This document shows, piece after piece, positions 42,620 to 50,784 of a DNA stretch of 64,000 bases (the stretch's first letter is position 1; the number at the start of each line of letters is the position of its first letter). A model generated the notes under the pieces. That model had not been told where the DNA came from. It worked only from the letters and a program-made list of their open reading frames with translations, and made no database searches. Origin of the DNA: a bacterium SCSIO 12827 (GTDB taxonomy: Bacteria; Pseudomonadota; Alphaproteobacteria; Rhodospirillales; Casp-alpha2); the NCBI GenBank assembly GCA_024397995.1, contig CP073746.1, positions 620,001 to 684,000 of the forward strand, given 5' to 3'. The translations under genes were made by a program, and so were the position numbers.

Positions 42620-43159
42620 TTAGTCTTCGGGCAAGGAATCCCCGCCGTCGCCGAGCGCCAGCTGCATGGTCACCGAGTCGAGCCAGCGCCCGAACTTGAA
42701 TCCGATGTTGCGGATGACCCCGACCTCGCGGAAGCCCATTTTGCGGTGCAAACTAATTGAGCCCGCATTTCCCGAATCCCCGATCACCGCGATCATCTGC
42801 CGATAGCCCTCGGCGGTGCAGCGACGGATCAGCTCCGCCAGCAGTTTCTGGCCGACGCCGCGGCGATGGGCGTCCTCGGCGACATAGACCGAATCCTCCA
42901 CCGTATAGCGATAGGCCCGGCGCGGCCGATAGGCCCCGGCATAGGCGTATCCCAGCACCCGCCCGGCGTCCTCGGCCAGGATATAGGGGTATCCGGCGTC
43001 GACCACGGCGGCGCGGCGGCGGATCATCTCGGCGACATCCGGCGGATCGTATTCGAAGCTGCCGCCGCCGGTCGCCACATGATGGGCGTAGATGTCGCGG
43101 ATCGCGGCCATGTCGGCCTCGGTGGCGTCGCGGACTTGGATGGTGTCGGATGTGCTCAT
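42620..43159 (-). CDS. GNAT N-acetyltransferase
   Basis: 179 aa. The pattern IQVRDATEADMAAIRDIYAHHVATGGGSFEYDPPD, SVYVAEDAHRRGVGQKLLAELI (acetyl-CoA loop RRGVGQ) and SISLHRKMGFREVGVIRNIGFKFGRWLDSV matches phosphinothricin-acetyltransferase-like enzymes that acetylate small amino acid-like compounds such as methionine sulfone. It is followed upstream on the same strand by the N-formylglutamate amidohydrolase gene (24 bases). Confidence 0.92.
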   Translation of the reverse strand: MSTSDTIQVRDATEADMAAIRDIYAHHVATGGGSFEYDPPDVAEMIRRRAAVVDAGYPYILAEDAGRVLGYAYAGAYRPRRAYRYTVEDSVYVAEDAHRRGVGQKLLAELIRRCTAEGYRQMIAVIGDSGNAGSISLHRKMGFREVGVIRNIGFKFGRWLDSVTMQLALGDGGDSLPED

Positions 43160-43183
43160 CGCGGTGTTGTTCCTGGGGCGGGC

Positions 43184-44128
43184 TTATTCCGCCGCTTCCG
43201 GCAGGACCAGCCGCCGCGCCCCGGCGCAAAGCTGCGCCATGAAATCGTCAAGGCGGGCGGTGATCCCGGCCATTTCCGGCTTGGGCGCGATGGCTGTCTC
43301 GTCCAGGTAAAGGGCGCGGTTGAGTTCGATCTGCAGGACATGAACGCCCGCCCGGGGGCGACCGTAATGGCGGGTGGTATAGCCGCCGGCATAGGGCCGG
43401 TTGCGGGTCACGGAAAAGCCCAGTTCCCTGAGCAACCGTTCCGCCAGGGCTGTCATCGCCGGCGCGGCGGCGGTGCCGTGGCAATCGCCCAGAATGATAT
43501 CGCCCAGGGGATGGTCATTGCGGGTGCCGGTCACGTTGGACGGCATGGAATGGCAATCGACCAGAAGACAGCCGCCGAAAGCCTGGCGCGTGTCGTCGAT
43601 CAGGCCCATGAGTGCCTTGTGATAGGGCCGGTGGGTGTCCTCGATACGCCGGCGGGCCTCGGCGAAGGTCAGGGGATGGCTGTAGATTTCCTCACCGTTG
43701 GCGACCACGCGGGCGATGGTGCCAAGCCCCGCCGCGATGCGCGGCGAGCGGGTCACCACATAGTCTGGCAGGGCGCCTGAGAACATGCGGGGGTCGAGCT
43801 CATAAGCCTCGCGGTTGGCGTCCACATAGGCGCGCGGGAAATTGGCGCGAATCAGGGGCGCGCCGAAATCGGGGGCACGGCGGAACAATTGGTCAACGAA
43901 GGCGTCTTCCGAGCGGCGCAGCGCCGTCGCGTCCAAACAGGATTGTTCGACGAAGTCGGGGGTGTAATTGCGGCCCGAATGGGGGGAGGCGAACACCACG
44001 GGGGCGGTCTGCGCGTTGGGGCGGAAAATGTCGATAGGCCGGGCCGGGGTTTGGGGCCCGGCCGAGGCGGCGGACGAGGTACCGCCCGTGCCGTCTTCGT
44101 TTTGGCCTGCGTCCCGGCCTTTATCCAT
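43184..44128 (-). CDS. N-formylglutamate amidohydrolase family protein
   Basis: 314 aa from MDKGRDAGQNEDG; the first 35 residues are low-complexity and an exact start is uncertain. The family core is clear: VVFASPHSGRNYTPDF, RSEDAFVDQLF, LIRANFPRAYVDANREAYELDP, LLVDCHSMPS, GYTTRHYGRP and VHVLQIELNRALYLDE. It removes formyl groups from N-formylglutamate or similar compounds in histidine-type breakdown. No hut genes are adjacent. Confidence 0.85.
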   Translation of the reverse strand: MDKGRDAGQNEDGTGGTSSAASAGPQTPARPIDIFRPNAQTAPVVFASPHSGRNYTPDFVEQSCLDATALRRSEDAFVDQLFRRAPDFGAPLIRANFPRAYVDANREAYELDPRMFSGALPDYVVTRSPRIAAGLGTIARVVANGEEIYSHPLTFAEARRRIEDTHRPYHKALMGLIDDTRQAFGGCLLVDCHSMPSNVTGTRNDHPLGDIILGDCHGTAAAPAMTALAERLLRELGFSVTRNRPYAGGYTTRHYGRPRAGVHVLQIELNRALYLDETAIAPKPEMAGITARLDDFMAQLCAGARRLVLPEAAE

Positions 44129-44337
44129 GTAATCGCGCCCCGTCGGCTGCTTCGACACACCCCATAATTTGTTAGCCTCCCGGCGCGGGGGGCGCAATGG
44201 TTTCTTGCGGTTGACGGCCTTGGGGCAGGCGGCGATCGGGGATCGTCACAAAGCCCGACCGCGGGCCTTGCCAAGCGGGGTCGAAGGCATTAAAACCCCC
44301 TTCTCTTGGCCGCCCCGATACGGGGCGGGGCCGGGAC

Positions 44338-44412
44338 GGGCGCGTAGCTCAGCGGGAGAGCACCTCGGTGACATCGAGGGGGTCGTAGGTTCAATCCCTA
44401 CCGCGCCCACCA
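44338..44412 (+). tRNA. tRNA-Val (GAC)
   Basis: 75 bases with an encoded CCA. The acceptor GGGCGCG pairs with CGCGCCC, the D-arm is GCTC-AGCGGGA-GAGC, the anticodon stem CCTCG/CGAGG encloses GTGACAT (anticodon GAC), and the T-arm GTAGG/CCTAC encloses TTCAATC. A small GC hairpin (44311-44327) precedes it and a strong terminator follows at 44423-44449. Confidence 0.97.
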
Positions 44413-44422
44413 TCTAACACTC

Positions 44423-44449
44423 AAAAACGCCCCCTTCGGGGCGTTTTTT
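44423..44449 (+). terminator. Terminator of the tRNA-Val transcript
   Basis: AAAAACGCCCC (44423-44433) pairs with GGGGCGTTTTTT (44438-44449) across CTTC and ends in a T-tract, 11 bases after the tRNA. Confidence 0.92.
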
Positions 44450-44509
44450 GTTACCGCATCGGCGCGCTAAATCCTGTCCCTACGCCCCTCGATTGGGTAG
44501 AAGACGCCT

Positions 44510-46228
44510 ATGATCATCCTCTCCCTCCACACCGGCTATCACGACGGAACGGCGGCGCTGCTCGACGGCTACAATCTGGTCGCGGCGGTGCAGCTGGAGC
44601 GCCTGACCCGCAAGAAGGGCGACGGCGGCGGGATTCCCGAGGCGGCCATGGACGAGGTCCTGGCCATCGCCGGGCTGACGCGCAGGGATGTCGATGTGGT
44701 GGTGCTGTCCCGTGCGTCCTTCCCTGCGCGCTATTTCAAGTCGAACGCCCTGAAAACGGCGGAATACGCGTTTCACAAGATCATCGGCCATGAAAAGCTG
44801 AAGGATATGTGCGCGCAGATGCAGCAGCGCGGCGAGGGCGAGCCGGCGAAGCTGTTCCGCGAGGAAATGTTCCGCGCCGACTTCGGCTTCAAGGAAGGCG
44901 TGAAGATCGCCTATTCCAACCACCACATGTCCCATGCGCTGTCGGCCCTGTTCTACACGGATTGGGACGATGGGCTGCTCTATACCGCCGACGGTTGCGG
45001 CGACAACGTGCATTATTCCCATCGAATCCTGAAAGACGGCCGGCTCGACTGCCTGTTCGGCGGCGAGAACATGACGCTCCAGCCCCGGCGCGTGGATAGC
45101 CTGGGCCTCGCCTACGGCTTCACGACCCAGGCCCTGGGCTACCGGATGAACCGCCACGAGGGCAAGCTGACGGGCCTGGCCGCCTTCGGCGAGCCGGCGC
45201 AGGCGGATGCCCTGGGCCGCCATTTCAACGTCGATGCGGCGGGCGTCATCTGGTCCGATTTCGATTCCGACGCCGCCATGCGCGACGAGATCCAGAAACT
45301 CGCCAAGGGGGCGGAGCCCGCCGACATGGCGGCCTCGGTCCAGAAGGTGCTGGAGGACACGGTCTTGGCCTCCGTCCGCGCGATCCTCAAGCGTCACCCC
45401 GTGCGCCGCATCGGCCTGGCCGGCGGCGTGTTCGCCAACGTGCGTCTTAACCGGCTGCTTTGCGAGGAAACGGATACGGATGAAATCTTCATCTTCCCCG
45501 GCATGGGCGACGAAGGCATCACCGTGGGCGGCGCGTTGCAGTATCTGTTGGAGCAGGACGGGCTTGATGCCTGGCTGAAGCAGCGGCGGCGGTTGTCCTC
45601 GGTCTATCTGGGCCGCGATTACAACGCCGACGCCGATCAGGTGCTGGCCGCCAACGGGGTGCTCAAGCGGATCGACGGCAACCCGGCGGACCGGGCGGCG
45701 GAATTGATCGCGTCGGGCAAGGCCGGGGCGATCTATGACGGGCGCATGGAATTCGGGCCACGGGCCTTAGGCGCGCGCTCGATCCTTGCCAATCCGGCGG
45801 ACGCGGAGATCAATGCGTCGCTCAACGCCAGACTTCAGAGAACCGAATTCATGCCCTTCGCCCCCTATGTGGCGGAGGAAGACGCAGACAGCGTGTTCGA
45901 TATCACCAAGGCCAACCGCTACGCCGCCAGTTTCATGACCATTACCACCGCCGTGAAGCCGGAATGGCATAAGCGCATCCCCGCCGTGGTCCATGTCGAC
46001 GGCACGGCCCGGCCGCAGGTCGTCCGCCGCGCGGAAAATCCCCTCTATGCCGATATCCTGTCGTCGTTCAAGGCGAAGACGGGTCTGCCGGTGCTGATCA
46101 ACACGTCGTTCAACGCCCATGAAGAGCCGATCATCAATACGCCCGCCGAATGCCGCCGGGCGCTGGTCGATGATCGGGTCGATTTCGTGGTCACGGGGCA
46201 GGCGGTTTACACCCGTAACTCTGCTTGA
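44510..46228 (+). CDS. Carbamoyltransferase (NodU/TobZ family)
   Basis: 572 aa, full length. The N-terminal ASKHA-type fold holds IILSLHTGYHDGTAALLDG, YSNHHMSHALSALFYT (metal-binding His residues), LTGLAAFGEP and RIGLAGGVFANVRLN; the C-terminal domain has GAIYDGRMEFGPRALGARSILANP, TEFMPFAPYV and PVLINTSFNAHEEPII. These enzymes carbamoylate a hydroxyl group on a sugar or natural product from carbamoyl phosphate and ATP. No obvious biosynthetic cluster surrounds it, so the acceptor is unknown. Its last codons overlap the tcu promoter region. Confidence 0.9.
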   Translation: MIILSLHTGYHDGTAALLDGYNLVAAVQLERLTRKKGDGGGIPEAAMDEVLAIAGLTRRDVDVVVLSRASFPARYFKSNALKTAEYAFHKIIGHEKLKDMCAQMQQRGEGEPAKLFREEMFRADFGFKEGVKIAYSNHHMSHALSALFYTDWDDGLLYTADGCGDNVHYSHRILKDGRLDCLFGGENMTLQPRRVDSLGLAYGFTTQALGYRMNRHEGKLTGLAAFGEPAQADALGRHFNVDAAGVIWSDFDSDAAMRDEIQKLAKGAEPADMAASVQKVLEDTVLASVRAILKRHPVRRIGLAGGVFANVRLNRLLCEETDTDEIFIFPGMGDEGITVGGALQYLLEQDGLDAWLKQRRRLSSVYLGRDYNADADQVLAANGVLKRIDGNPADRAAELIASGKAGAIYDGRMEFGPRALGARSILANPADAEINASLNARLQRTEFMPFAPYVAEEDADSVFDITKANRYAASFMTITTAVKPEWHKRIPAVVHVDGTARPQVVRRAENPLYADILSSFKAKTGLPVLINTSFNAHEEPIINTPAECRRALVDDRVDFVVTGQAVYTRNSA

Positions 46229-46253
46229 CGGCGATTGTATACAATCCTAAAAA
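46225..46253 (+). promoter_or_regulatory. tcuA promoter with GntR-type palindrome
   Basis: TTGACG (46225-46230) and a weak TAAAAA -10 (46248-46253) are 17 bases apart. Between them lies the perfect palindrome GATTGTATACAATC (46233-46246). A transcript from here would begin near the tcuA ATG at 46261, so tcuA mRNA may be almost leaderless. Confidence 0.55.
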
Positions 46254-46260
46254 GCCCGGC

Positions 46261-47685
46261 ATGAAGGGGTTACCGGAAAAAGTAGACGTCATTGTCGTCG
46301 GCGGCGGCGGAGCCGCCATGGCGGCCGCCCTGACCGCGCGCGAACGCGGCGCCAGCGTGCTGGTGCTGGAAGCGGCACCCAAGGATTTCCGTGGCGGCAA
46401 CACCCGCCACGTGCGCAACATCCGCTATGCCCATGACGCGGCGACGGATTTCGTCACCGGCCCCTATCCGGTTGATGAATATTACGATGACCTGTTGCGC
46501 GTGACCCAGGGCAATACGGACAAGGACCTGTCCCGCTTCCTGATCGAAAAATCCCTCGACGCCGCCGACTGGATGGCGGCCCGGGGTGTCAAGTTTCAGC
46601 CGCCCCTGTCCGGCACCATCGGCCTGGACCGCACCAACGCCTTTTTCAAGGGCGGCGGCAAGGCGGTCTTGAACGCCTATTACGCGACTGCGGAAAAGCT
46701 CGGCATTGATTGCCGCTACGAGGCCGAGGTCATGGACCTGAAGATCGAGGACGGCGCCTTCACCGCCGCCCGCGTCAAATACCAGGGTCAGGAACAGACG
46801 GTCGAGGCGCGGGCCATCGTGCTCGCCTCCGGCGGGTACCAGGCCGACATCGACTGGCTGAAGGAAGGCTGGGGCGAGGCGGCCGAGGGCTTTCTGATCC
46901 GCGGCACCGGCTACAACAAGGGCCGCATGCTGCGGGTTCTCATGGACCACGGCGCCGAAACGGCTGCCGACGCGGACCAGTGCCACGCCATTGCCATCGA
47001 CGCCCGCAGCCCGAAATGCGACGGCGGCATCGCCACGCGGGTCGACTGCGTGATCTATTCCATCATGGTCAACCGCAAGGCCCAGCGTTTCTATGACGAG
47101 GGCGAGGACATCTGGCCCAAGCGCTATGCCATCTGGGGCCGTCTGCTGGCCAAGCAGGAAGACCAGATCGCCTTCGGCATCGTCGACGCCAAGGCCAACG
47201 ACCTGTTCATGCCGTCGCTTTACCCGCCCTTGAAGGCCGACAGCATCCGCGACCTTGCCGGTCTGCTGGAACTGGACCCCGACGCCCTGGAAAAGACCGT
47301 GGCGGACTACAACGCCGCCTGCCGCGGGGGGGGCAACAAGGACAGGGAATTCAAGCCGGGTGTGCTTGACGGTCTGTCGACCGAGGGTCTGAGCCCCGCC
47401 AAATCCAACTGGGCGCAGACCATCGACACGCCGCCCTACTACGGTTATCCCCTGCGCACCGGCATCACCTTCACCTATCTGGGGGTCAAGGTGAACAAGG
47501 AAGCCCGCGTGCAGTTCAAGGGCAAGGACGGCCGCACTGTGTCCGCCGCCAATATCTTCGCCGCCGGCGAGATCGTGTCCGGCAACATCCTGGGCCAGGG
47601 GTATGCCGGTGGTATCGGCATGGCCATCGGCCTGGTATTCGGCCGCATCGCCGGAGAGGGAGCCGCCCGCAATGCCTCAAACTGA
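46261..47685 (+). CDS. tcuA: FAD-dependent tricarballylate dehydrogenase
   Basis: 474 aa. FAD fold VDVIVVGGGGAAMAAALTARERGASVLVLEAA, the GGNTRHVRNIRYAHD region, FKGGGKAVLNAYYATAEKLGI, and the C-terminal AANIFAAGEIVSGNILGQGYAGGIGMAIGLVFGR match TcuA, which oxidises tricarballylate to cis-aconitate. The start at 46261 is chosen because the upstream TTG start would place the operator inside the coding region. Its end overlaps tcuB by 14 bases. A TRAP or citrate-type importer is not adjacent. Confidence 0.9.
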   Translation: MKGLPEKVDVIVVGGGGAAMAAALTARERGASVLVLEAAPKDFRGGNTRHVRNIRYAHDAATDFVTGPYPVDEYYDDLLRVTQGNTDKDLSRFLIEKSLDAADWMAARGVKFQPPLSGTIGLDRTNAFFKGGGKAVLNAYYATAEKLGIDCRYEAEVMDLKIEDGAFTAARVKYQGQEQTVEARAIVLASGGYQADIDWLKEGWGEAAEGFLIRGTGYNKGRMLRVLMDHGAETAADADQCHAIAIDARSPKCDGGIATRVDCVIYSIMVNRKAQRFYDEGEDIWPKRYAIWGRLLAKQEDQIAFGIVDAKANDLFMPSLYPPLKADSIRDLAGLLELDPDALEKTVADYNAACRGGGNKDREFKPGVLDGLSTEGLSPAKSNWAQTIDTPPYYGYPLRTGITFTYLGVKVNKEARVQFKGKDGRTVSAANIFAAGEIVSGNILGQGYAGGIGMAIGLVFGRIAGEGAARNASN

Positions 47686-48850
47686 GACACCGCAAACTGA
47701 GACCCCCTTGGCCAAGATGGCTGCTGCCTCCGACGAAGCGCTGCAGGGCGATCAGCTGGCCGACCTGCACGACGAAGCCCGCCGCCTGATGACCATCTGC
47801 AATGCCTGCCGGTATTGCGAGGGGTTTTGCGGCGTATTCCCGGCGATGATGCGCCAGAACACCTTCGCCGACGGGGATCTGGATTACCTGGCCAACCTGT
47901 GCCACGGCTGCAACGGCTGCTATTACGCCTGCCAGTACGCGCCGCCTCACGAATTCGCCGTCAATGTGCCGCAGGCCTTCGCCCGCCTGCGCGCCGACAC
48001 CTACCGCCGCTACACCTGGCCCGGCTTCCTTGCGGGGCTGTTCCAGAAGAACGGCACCCTTGTGTCGGTCTTGATGGCGGGCGGCATCGGCCTTGTCCTG
48101 GCGCTGATCCATCTGTTCCAGCCGGCGGAGGTCATCCACGGCGAGCACGCCGGAAACTTCTACGCCGTGATTCCCCACAACGTGATGGCCTATTCCTTCG
48201 GCAGCGTGTTCCTTTATGCCGTGGGGGTGCTGCTGTTCGGGTTCTGGCGGTTCCGCCGCGACACGGCGCCGTCCCAGGCCGACGAAACGGCGCTGTCCGT
48301 CGCGGGGGCGACCCATGACGCCTTGGTCATGAAGTACATGGGCGGCGGCGGCGTGCGGGGCAAGATGGATGGCTGCAACTATCCTTCGGAAAGCTTTTCC
48401 CAGGTCCGCCGGGTGTTCCACCAGATGACCTTCTGGGGTTTCCTGCTGTGTTTCGCGGCGACGTCCCTGGGCACGGTCTATCACTACGTGTTCGGCTGGG
48501 AAGCGCCCTACGGCTATACGTCCCTGCCGGTCCTTTTTGGCACGGTCGGCGGCATCGGGCTGCTGATCGGGCCGCTCGGCCTGATCTATCTCAAGCGCAT
48601 TGCCGACCCCAACGTGCTGGTCAACGCCCAGCGCGGCATGGACACGGGCTTCCTCGCGTTGCTGTTCCTGGTCAGCCTGACCGGCCTGGCCCTTCTGGGC
48701 TGGCGGGAGACGAGCGCCATGGGGACGCTGCTGGCGATCCACTTGGGCACGGTGCTGGCTTTGTTCCTGACCATGCCCTACGGCAAGTTCGTGCACGCGG
48801 TCTACCGCTACGCCGCCCTGCTGCGCAACCGCCGCGAACAGAAGCGCTGA
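47672..48850 (+). CDS. tcuB: Tricarballylate utilisation Fe-S electron carrier
   Basis: 392 aa. Two 4Fe-4S motifs, MTICNACRYCEGFCGVFP and CHGCNGCYYACQYAPPHEF, precede about six membrane helices, the layout of TcuB (CitB family), which reoxidises the FAD of TcuA by passing electrons to the quinone pool. A GGAGAGGGAG site precedes the ATG. Its gene overlap with tcuA indicates one operon, and it ends at a hairpin terminator. Confidence 0.92.
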   Translation: MPQTETPQTETPLAKMAAASDEALQGDQLADLHDEARRLMTICNACRYCEGFCGVFPAMMRQNTFADGDLDYLANLCHGCNGCYYACQYAPPHEFAVNVPQAFARLRADTYRRYTWPGFLAGLFQKNGTLVSVLMAGGIGLVLALIHLFQPAEVIHGEHAGNFYAVIPHNVMAYSFGSVFLYAVGVLLFGFWRFRRDTAPSQADETALSVAGATHDALVMKYMGGGGVRGKMDGCNYPSESFSQVRRVFHQMTFWGFLLCFAATSLGTVYHYVFGWEAPYGYTSLPVLFGTVGGIGLLIGPLGLIYLKRIADPNVLVNAQRGMDTGFLALLFLVSLTGLALLGWRETSAMGTLLAIHLGTVLALFLTMPYGKFVHAVYRYAALLRNRREQKR

Positions 48851-48877
48851 TTTCTCTTTTCCCCTAAGCCCAACGAA

Positions 48878-48907
48878 AAACCGGCGCCCGTTTCCGGACG
48901 CCGGTTT
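48878..48907 (+). terminator. Terminator after tcuB
   Basis: AAACCGGCG (48878-48886) pairs with CGCCGGTTT (48899-48907), with a further CCG/CGG near the TTTC loop and one mismatch. A-rich left flank and T-rich right flank fit a bidirectional terminator. Confidence 0.65.
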
Positions 48908-48966
48908 CGTTTGCCGGGTCTGCCGCCGGCCGCGGGGATGCGGCCTGGGCGGCGCCCGTCAACCTG

Positions 48967-49269
48967 TTAGTCGTCGGAACTCGGGGCCGTCGGCGTGACG
49001 ATGGTCACGACGTTCAGCTGTCCCTGATAGTCGGCGAATTCCTCGGCCGACCGGGTGGCGGCGGCACTGGCGAGCTGGGCATCGTCAACCGGCTTCGGCT
49101 GAACGATCTGGCCTTCCTGCTGCTGGCCGAGCTGCTGCGACTGGTGATCGGCGATTTCCTCGGACGACATGGTGTCATAGGGGTTGGCGGCGATAACGCT
49201 TTGGGCGGTCACCAGGGCCAGACCGAGAACGAGCGCAGGAACGACATGAGTGCGGGACAGGGTAAACAC
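48967..49269 (-). CDS. Small exported protein, unknown
   Basis: 100 aa from a GTG at 49269, chosen because AAGGAG stands eight bases before it; an ATG further upstream (49365) has no such site. A signal peptide (VVPALVLGLALVTAQSVIA) is followed by a Gln/Asp/Glu-rich mature part with two similar acidic motifs, SSEEIADHQSQ and SAEEFADYQGQ, a diverged internal repeat. No family recognised. Confidence 0.6.
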   Translation of the reverse strand: MFTLSRTHVVPALVLGLALVTAQSVIAANPYDTMSSEEIADHQSQQLGQQQEGQIVQPKPVDDAQLASAAATRSAEEFADYQGQLNVVTIVTPTAPSSDD

Positions 49270-49472
49270 GTGAATTGCTCCTTGAGCTGCCGCGTCCAAC
49301 CAGGAGGCGGGGGAGGGACAGCTCCTTAAATTCGCCGGATACAGTCGGCGGCTGCGCCGGACCAAACCGGCGAGAGGGACTCTAGGACAAAAATTAACCT
49401 CCTCATATCGAATATAAATAATGGATGATATCGAAAAAATAGAAGCTATGGAGGCCGCTTGAGCAAAAGAAA

Positions 49473-49505
49473 GCCGGCGCTCCCGGGGGAAAGGGGAGCG
49501 CCGGC
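49473..49505 (-). terminator. Terminator of the 54-aa exported protein gene
   Basis: GCCGGCGCTCCC (49473-49484) pairs perfectly with GGGAGCGCCGGC (49494-49505). On the minus strand the hairpin is followed by TTTCTTTT, so it ends the gene at 49553-49717. Confidence 0.82.
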
Positions 49506-49552
49506 ATGGGGGGCCGGAAGGGGGATGCTGCCGGCCCGCGGCTGTGGCGGGA

Positions 49553-49717
49553 TCAGTCGCCCCAGCGATGGGCGTCTTCGACCGGCGCGTCGACGGTCTG
49601 GGTATGGTCGCCGGTGTTCAGGGCCGTTTCACCGGCCTGGGCCGGAGCCTGGAAAAGGGCGACGCCAAGGGCGAACAGAAGGGCCGGCAGCAAAGCGGCG
49701 GAAGTACGGTAGGTCAT
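49553..49717 (-). CDS. 54-aa exported protein, unknown
   Basis: The start at 49717 has AAAGGAGAG seven bases upstream. The protein is a signal peptide (TSAALLPALLFALGVALFQAPAQA) plus a 31-residue acidic mature part ending DAPVEDAHRWGD. It has its own perfect terminator. Together with the 100-aa neighbour it forms a pair of small exported proteins on the same strand. Function unknown. Confidence 0.6.
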   Translation of the reverse strand: MTYRTSAALLPALLFALGVALFQAPAQAGETALNTGDHTQTVDAPVEDAHRWGD

Positions 49718-49957
49718 GGTCTCTCTCCTTTGAGTGTCGGGGACGGCGACTGCGTCCCGGTGATGAGGGAGAGATGTGGATCGACCACCGTTTTCGCCAA
49801 ACACAGACGATCAACGACGCGTGAGCACATAACGCGTTGAAAAACAAATATATATTAGAAAAATCGGCACGCACGAAAGCCCTCCTTGCTCACGCCCCTA
49901 TCGCGAGCAGGGTTTTCCGGCGGGATGTTTTTCGCCGATTTTACCGGGAAGGAAGGG

Positions 49958-50686
49958 TCAGTCGAAGCCCATGAACTTGGTGAACCCGTCGACCGGTTCG
50001 CGCACCGGACGGAAGGTATTGGCGACCGCGTCCGGATCGGCATGGCCGAGCGCCATACCGCAAACCACGATCTCGTTCTCGGGGATGTCCAGGACGTCCT
50101 TCACCGTGGTGTGGAACGAACACCAGGCCGCCTGCGGGCAGGTGTGCAGGCCGAGGCCGCGGGCCATCACCATGATGTTCTGCAGGAAGGTGCCGTAGTC
50201 GAGCCCGCTGCCCATCTCCAGCGTGTTGTCGATGGTGAAGACCAGGCCCACGGGGGCGTCGAACAGAAGGAAGTTGCGTCCGTGCTGGCGGTGCATGGCT
50301 TCCTTGTCGCCCTTTTCGATGCCGAGGGTACCGTAGAGGCCCCAGCCCGTGGCCCGGCGGCGCGTGAGGTAGGGTTCTGGAAACGGATCGGGATAGTACT
50401 TGAAATCCCGTTCCTGGGCGCGTCCGGCGTCGTGTTCGGCGCTCACGGCCTTGATCAGTCTGTCCCGCACGTCACCTGCGACCACGCGCACCTTCCAGGG
50501 CTGCATGTTGGAGCCCGAGGGCGCGTAGGAGGCGGCGGCGAGGATGCGTTCGATGGTTTCCTGGGGCACGGGCGTGGGCAAGAAGGCGCGGATCGAGGCG
50601 CGCGACGTGATGGCGGTTTCAACGATTTCCGCATGGATATCCTGCGGAACGGCGGGGGAAACGGCGGCGCCGTCGTGGTTGGGCAT
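49958..50686 (-). CDS. Nitroreductase family oxidoreductase
   Basis: 242 aa from the ATG at 50686; a second ATG two codons upstream is possible. FMN-site motifs SRASIRAFLPTPVPQETIERIL and AASYAPSGSNMQPWKVRVV, then GSGLDYGTFLQNIMVMARGLGLHTCPQAAWC and CGMALGHADPDAVANTFRPVREPV, are characteristic. It reduces nitro groups, quinones or flavin-type substrates using NAD(P)H. It is divergent from the class II aldolase gene. Confidence 0.92.
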   Translation of the reverse strand: MPNHDGAAVSPAVPQDIHAEIVETAITSRASIRAFLPTPVPQETIERILAAASYAPSGSNMQPWKVRVVAGDVRDRLIKAVSAEHDAGRAQERDFKYYPDPFPEPYLTRRRATGWGLYGTLGIEKGDKEAMHRQHGRNFLLFDAPVGLVFTIDNTLEMGSGLDYGTFLQNIMVMARGLGLHTCPQAAWCSFHTTVKDVLDIPENEIVVCGMALGHADPDAVANTFRPVREPVDGFTKFMGFD

Positions 50687-50784
50687 GGTCATATTCCTTT
50701 GTTTGGTCGGTATGTTCTGACCTACCATCGAAATCCGACAAGGCCAAGTGCAGGGCATCCAACGGCGGATGAGGGAGGACGACA

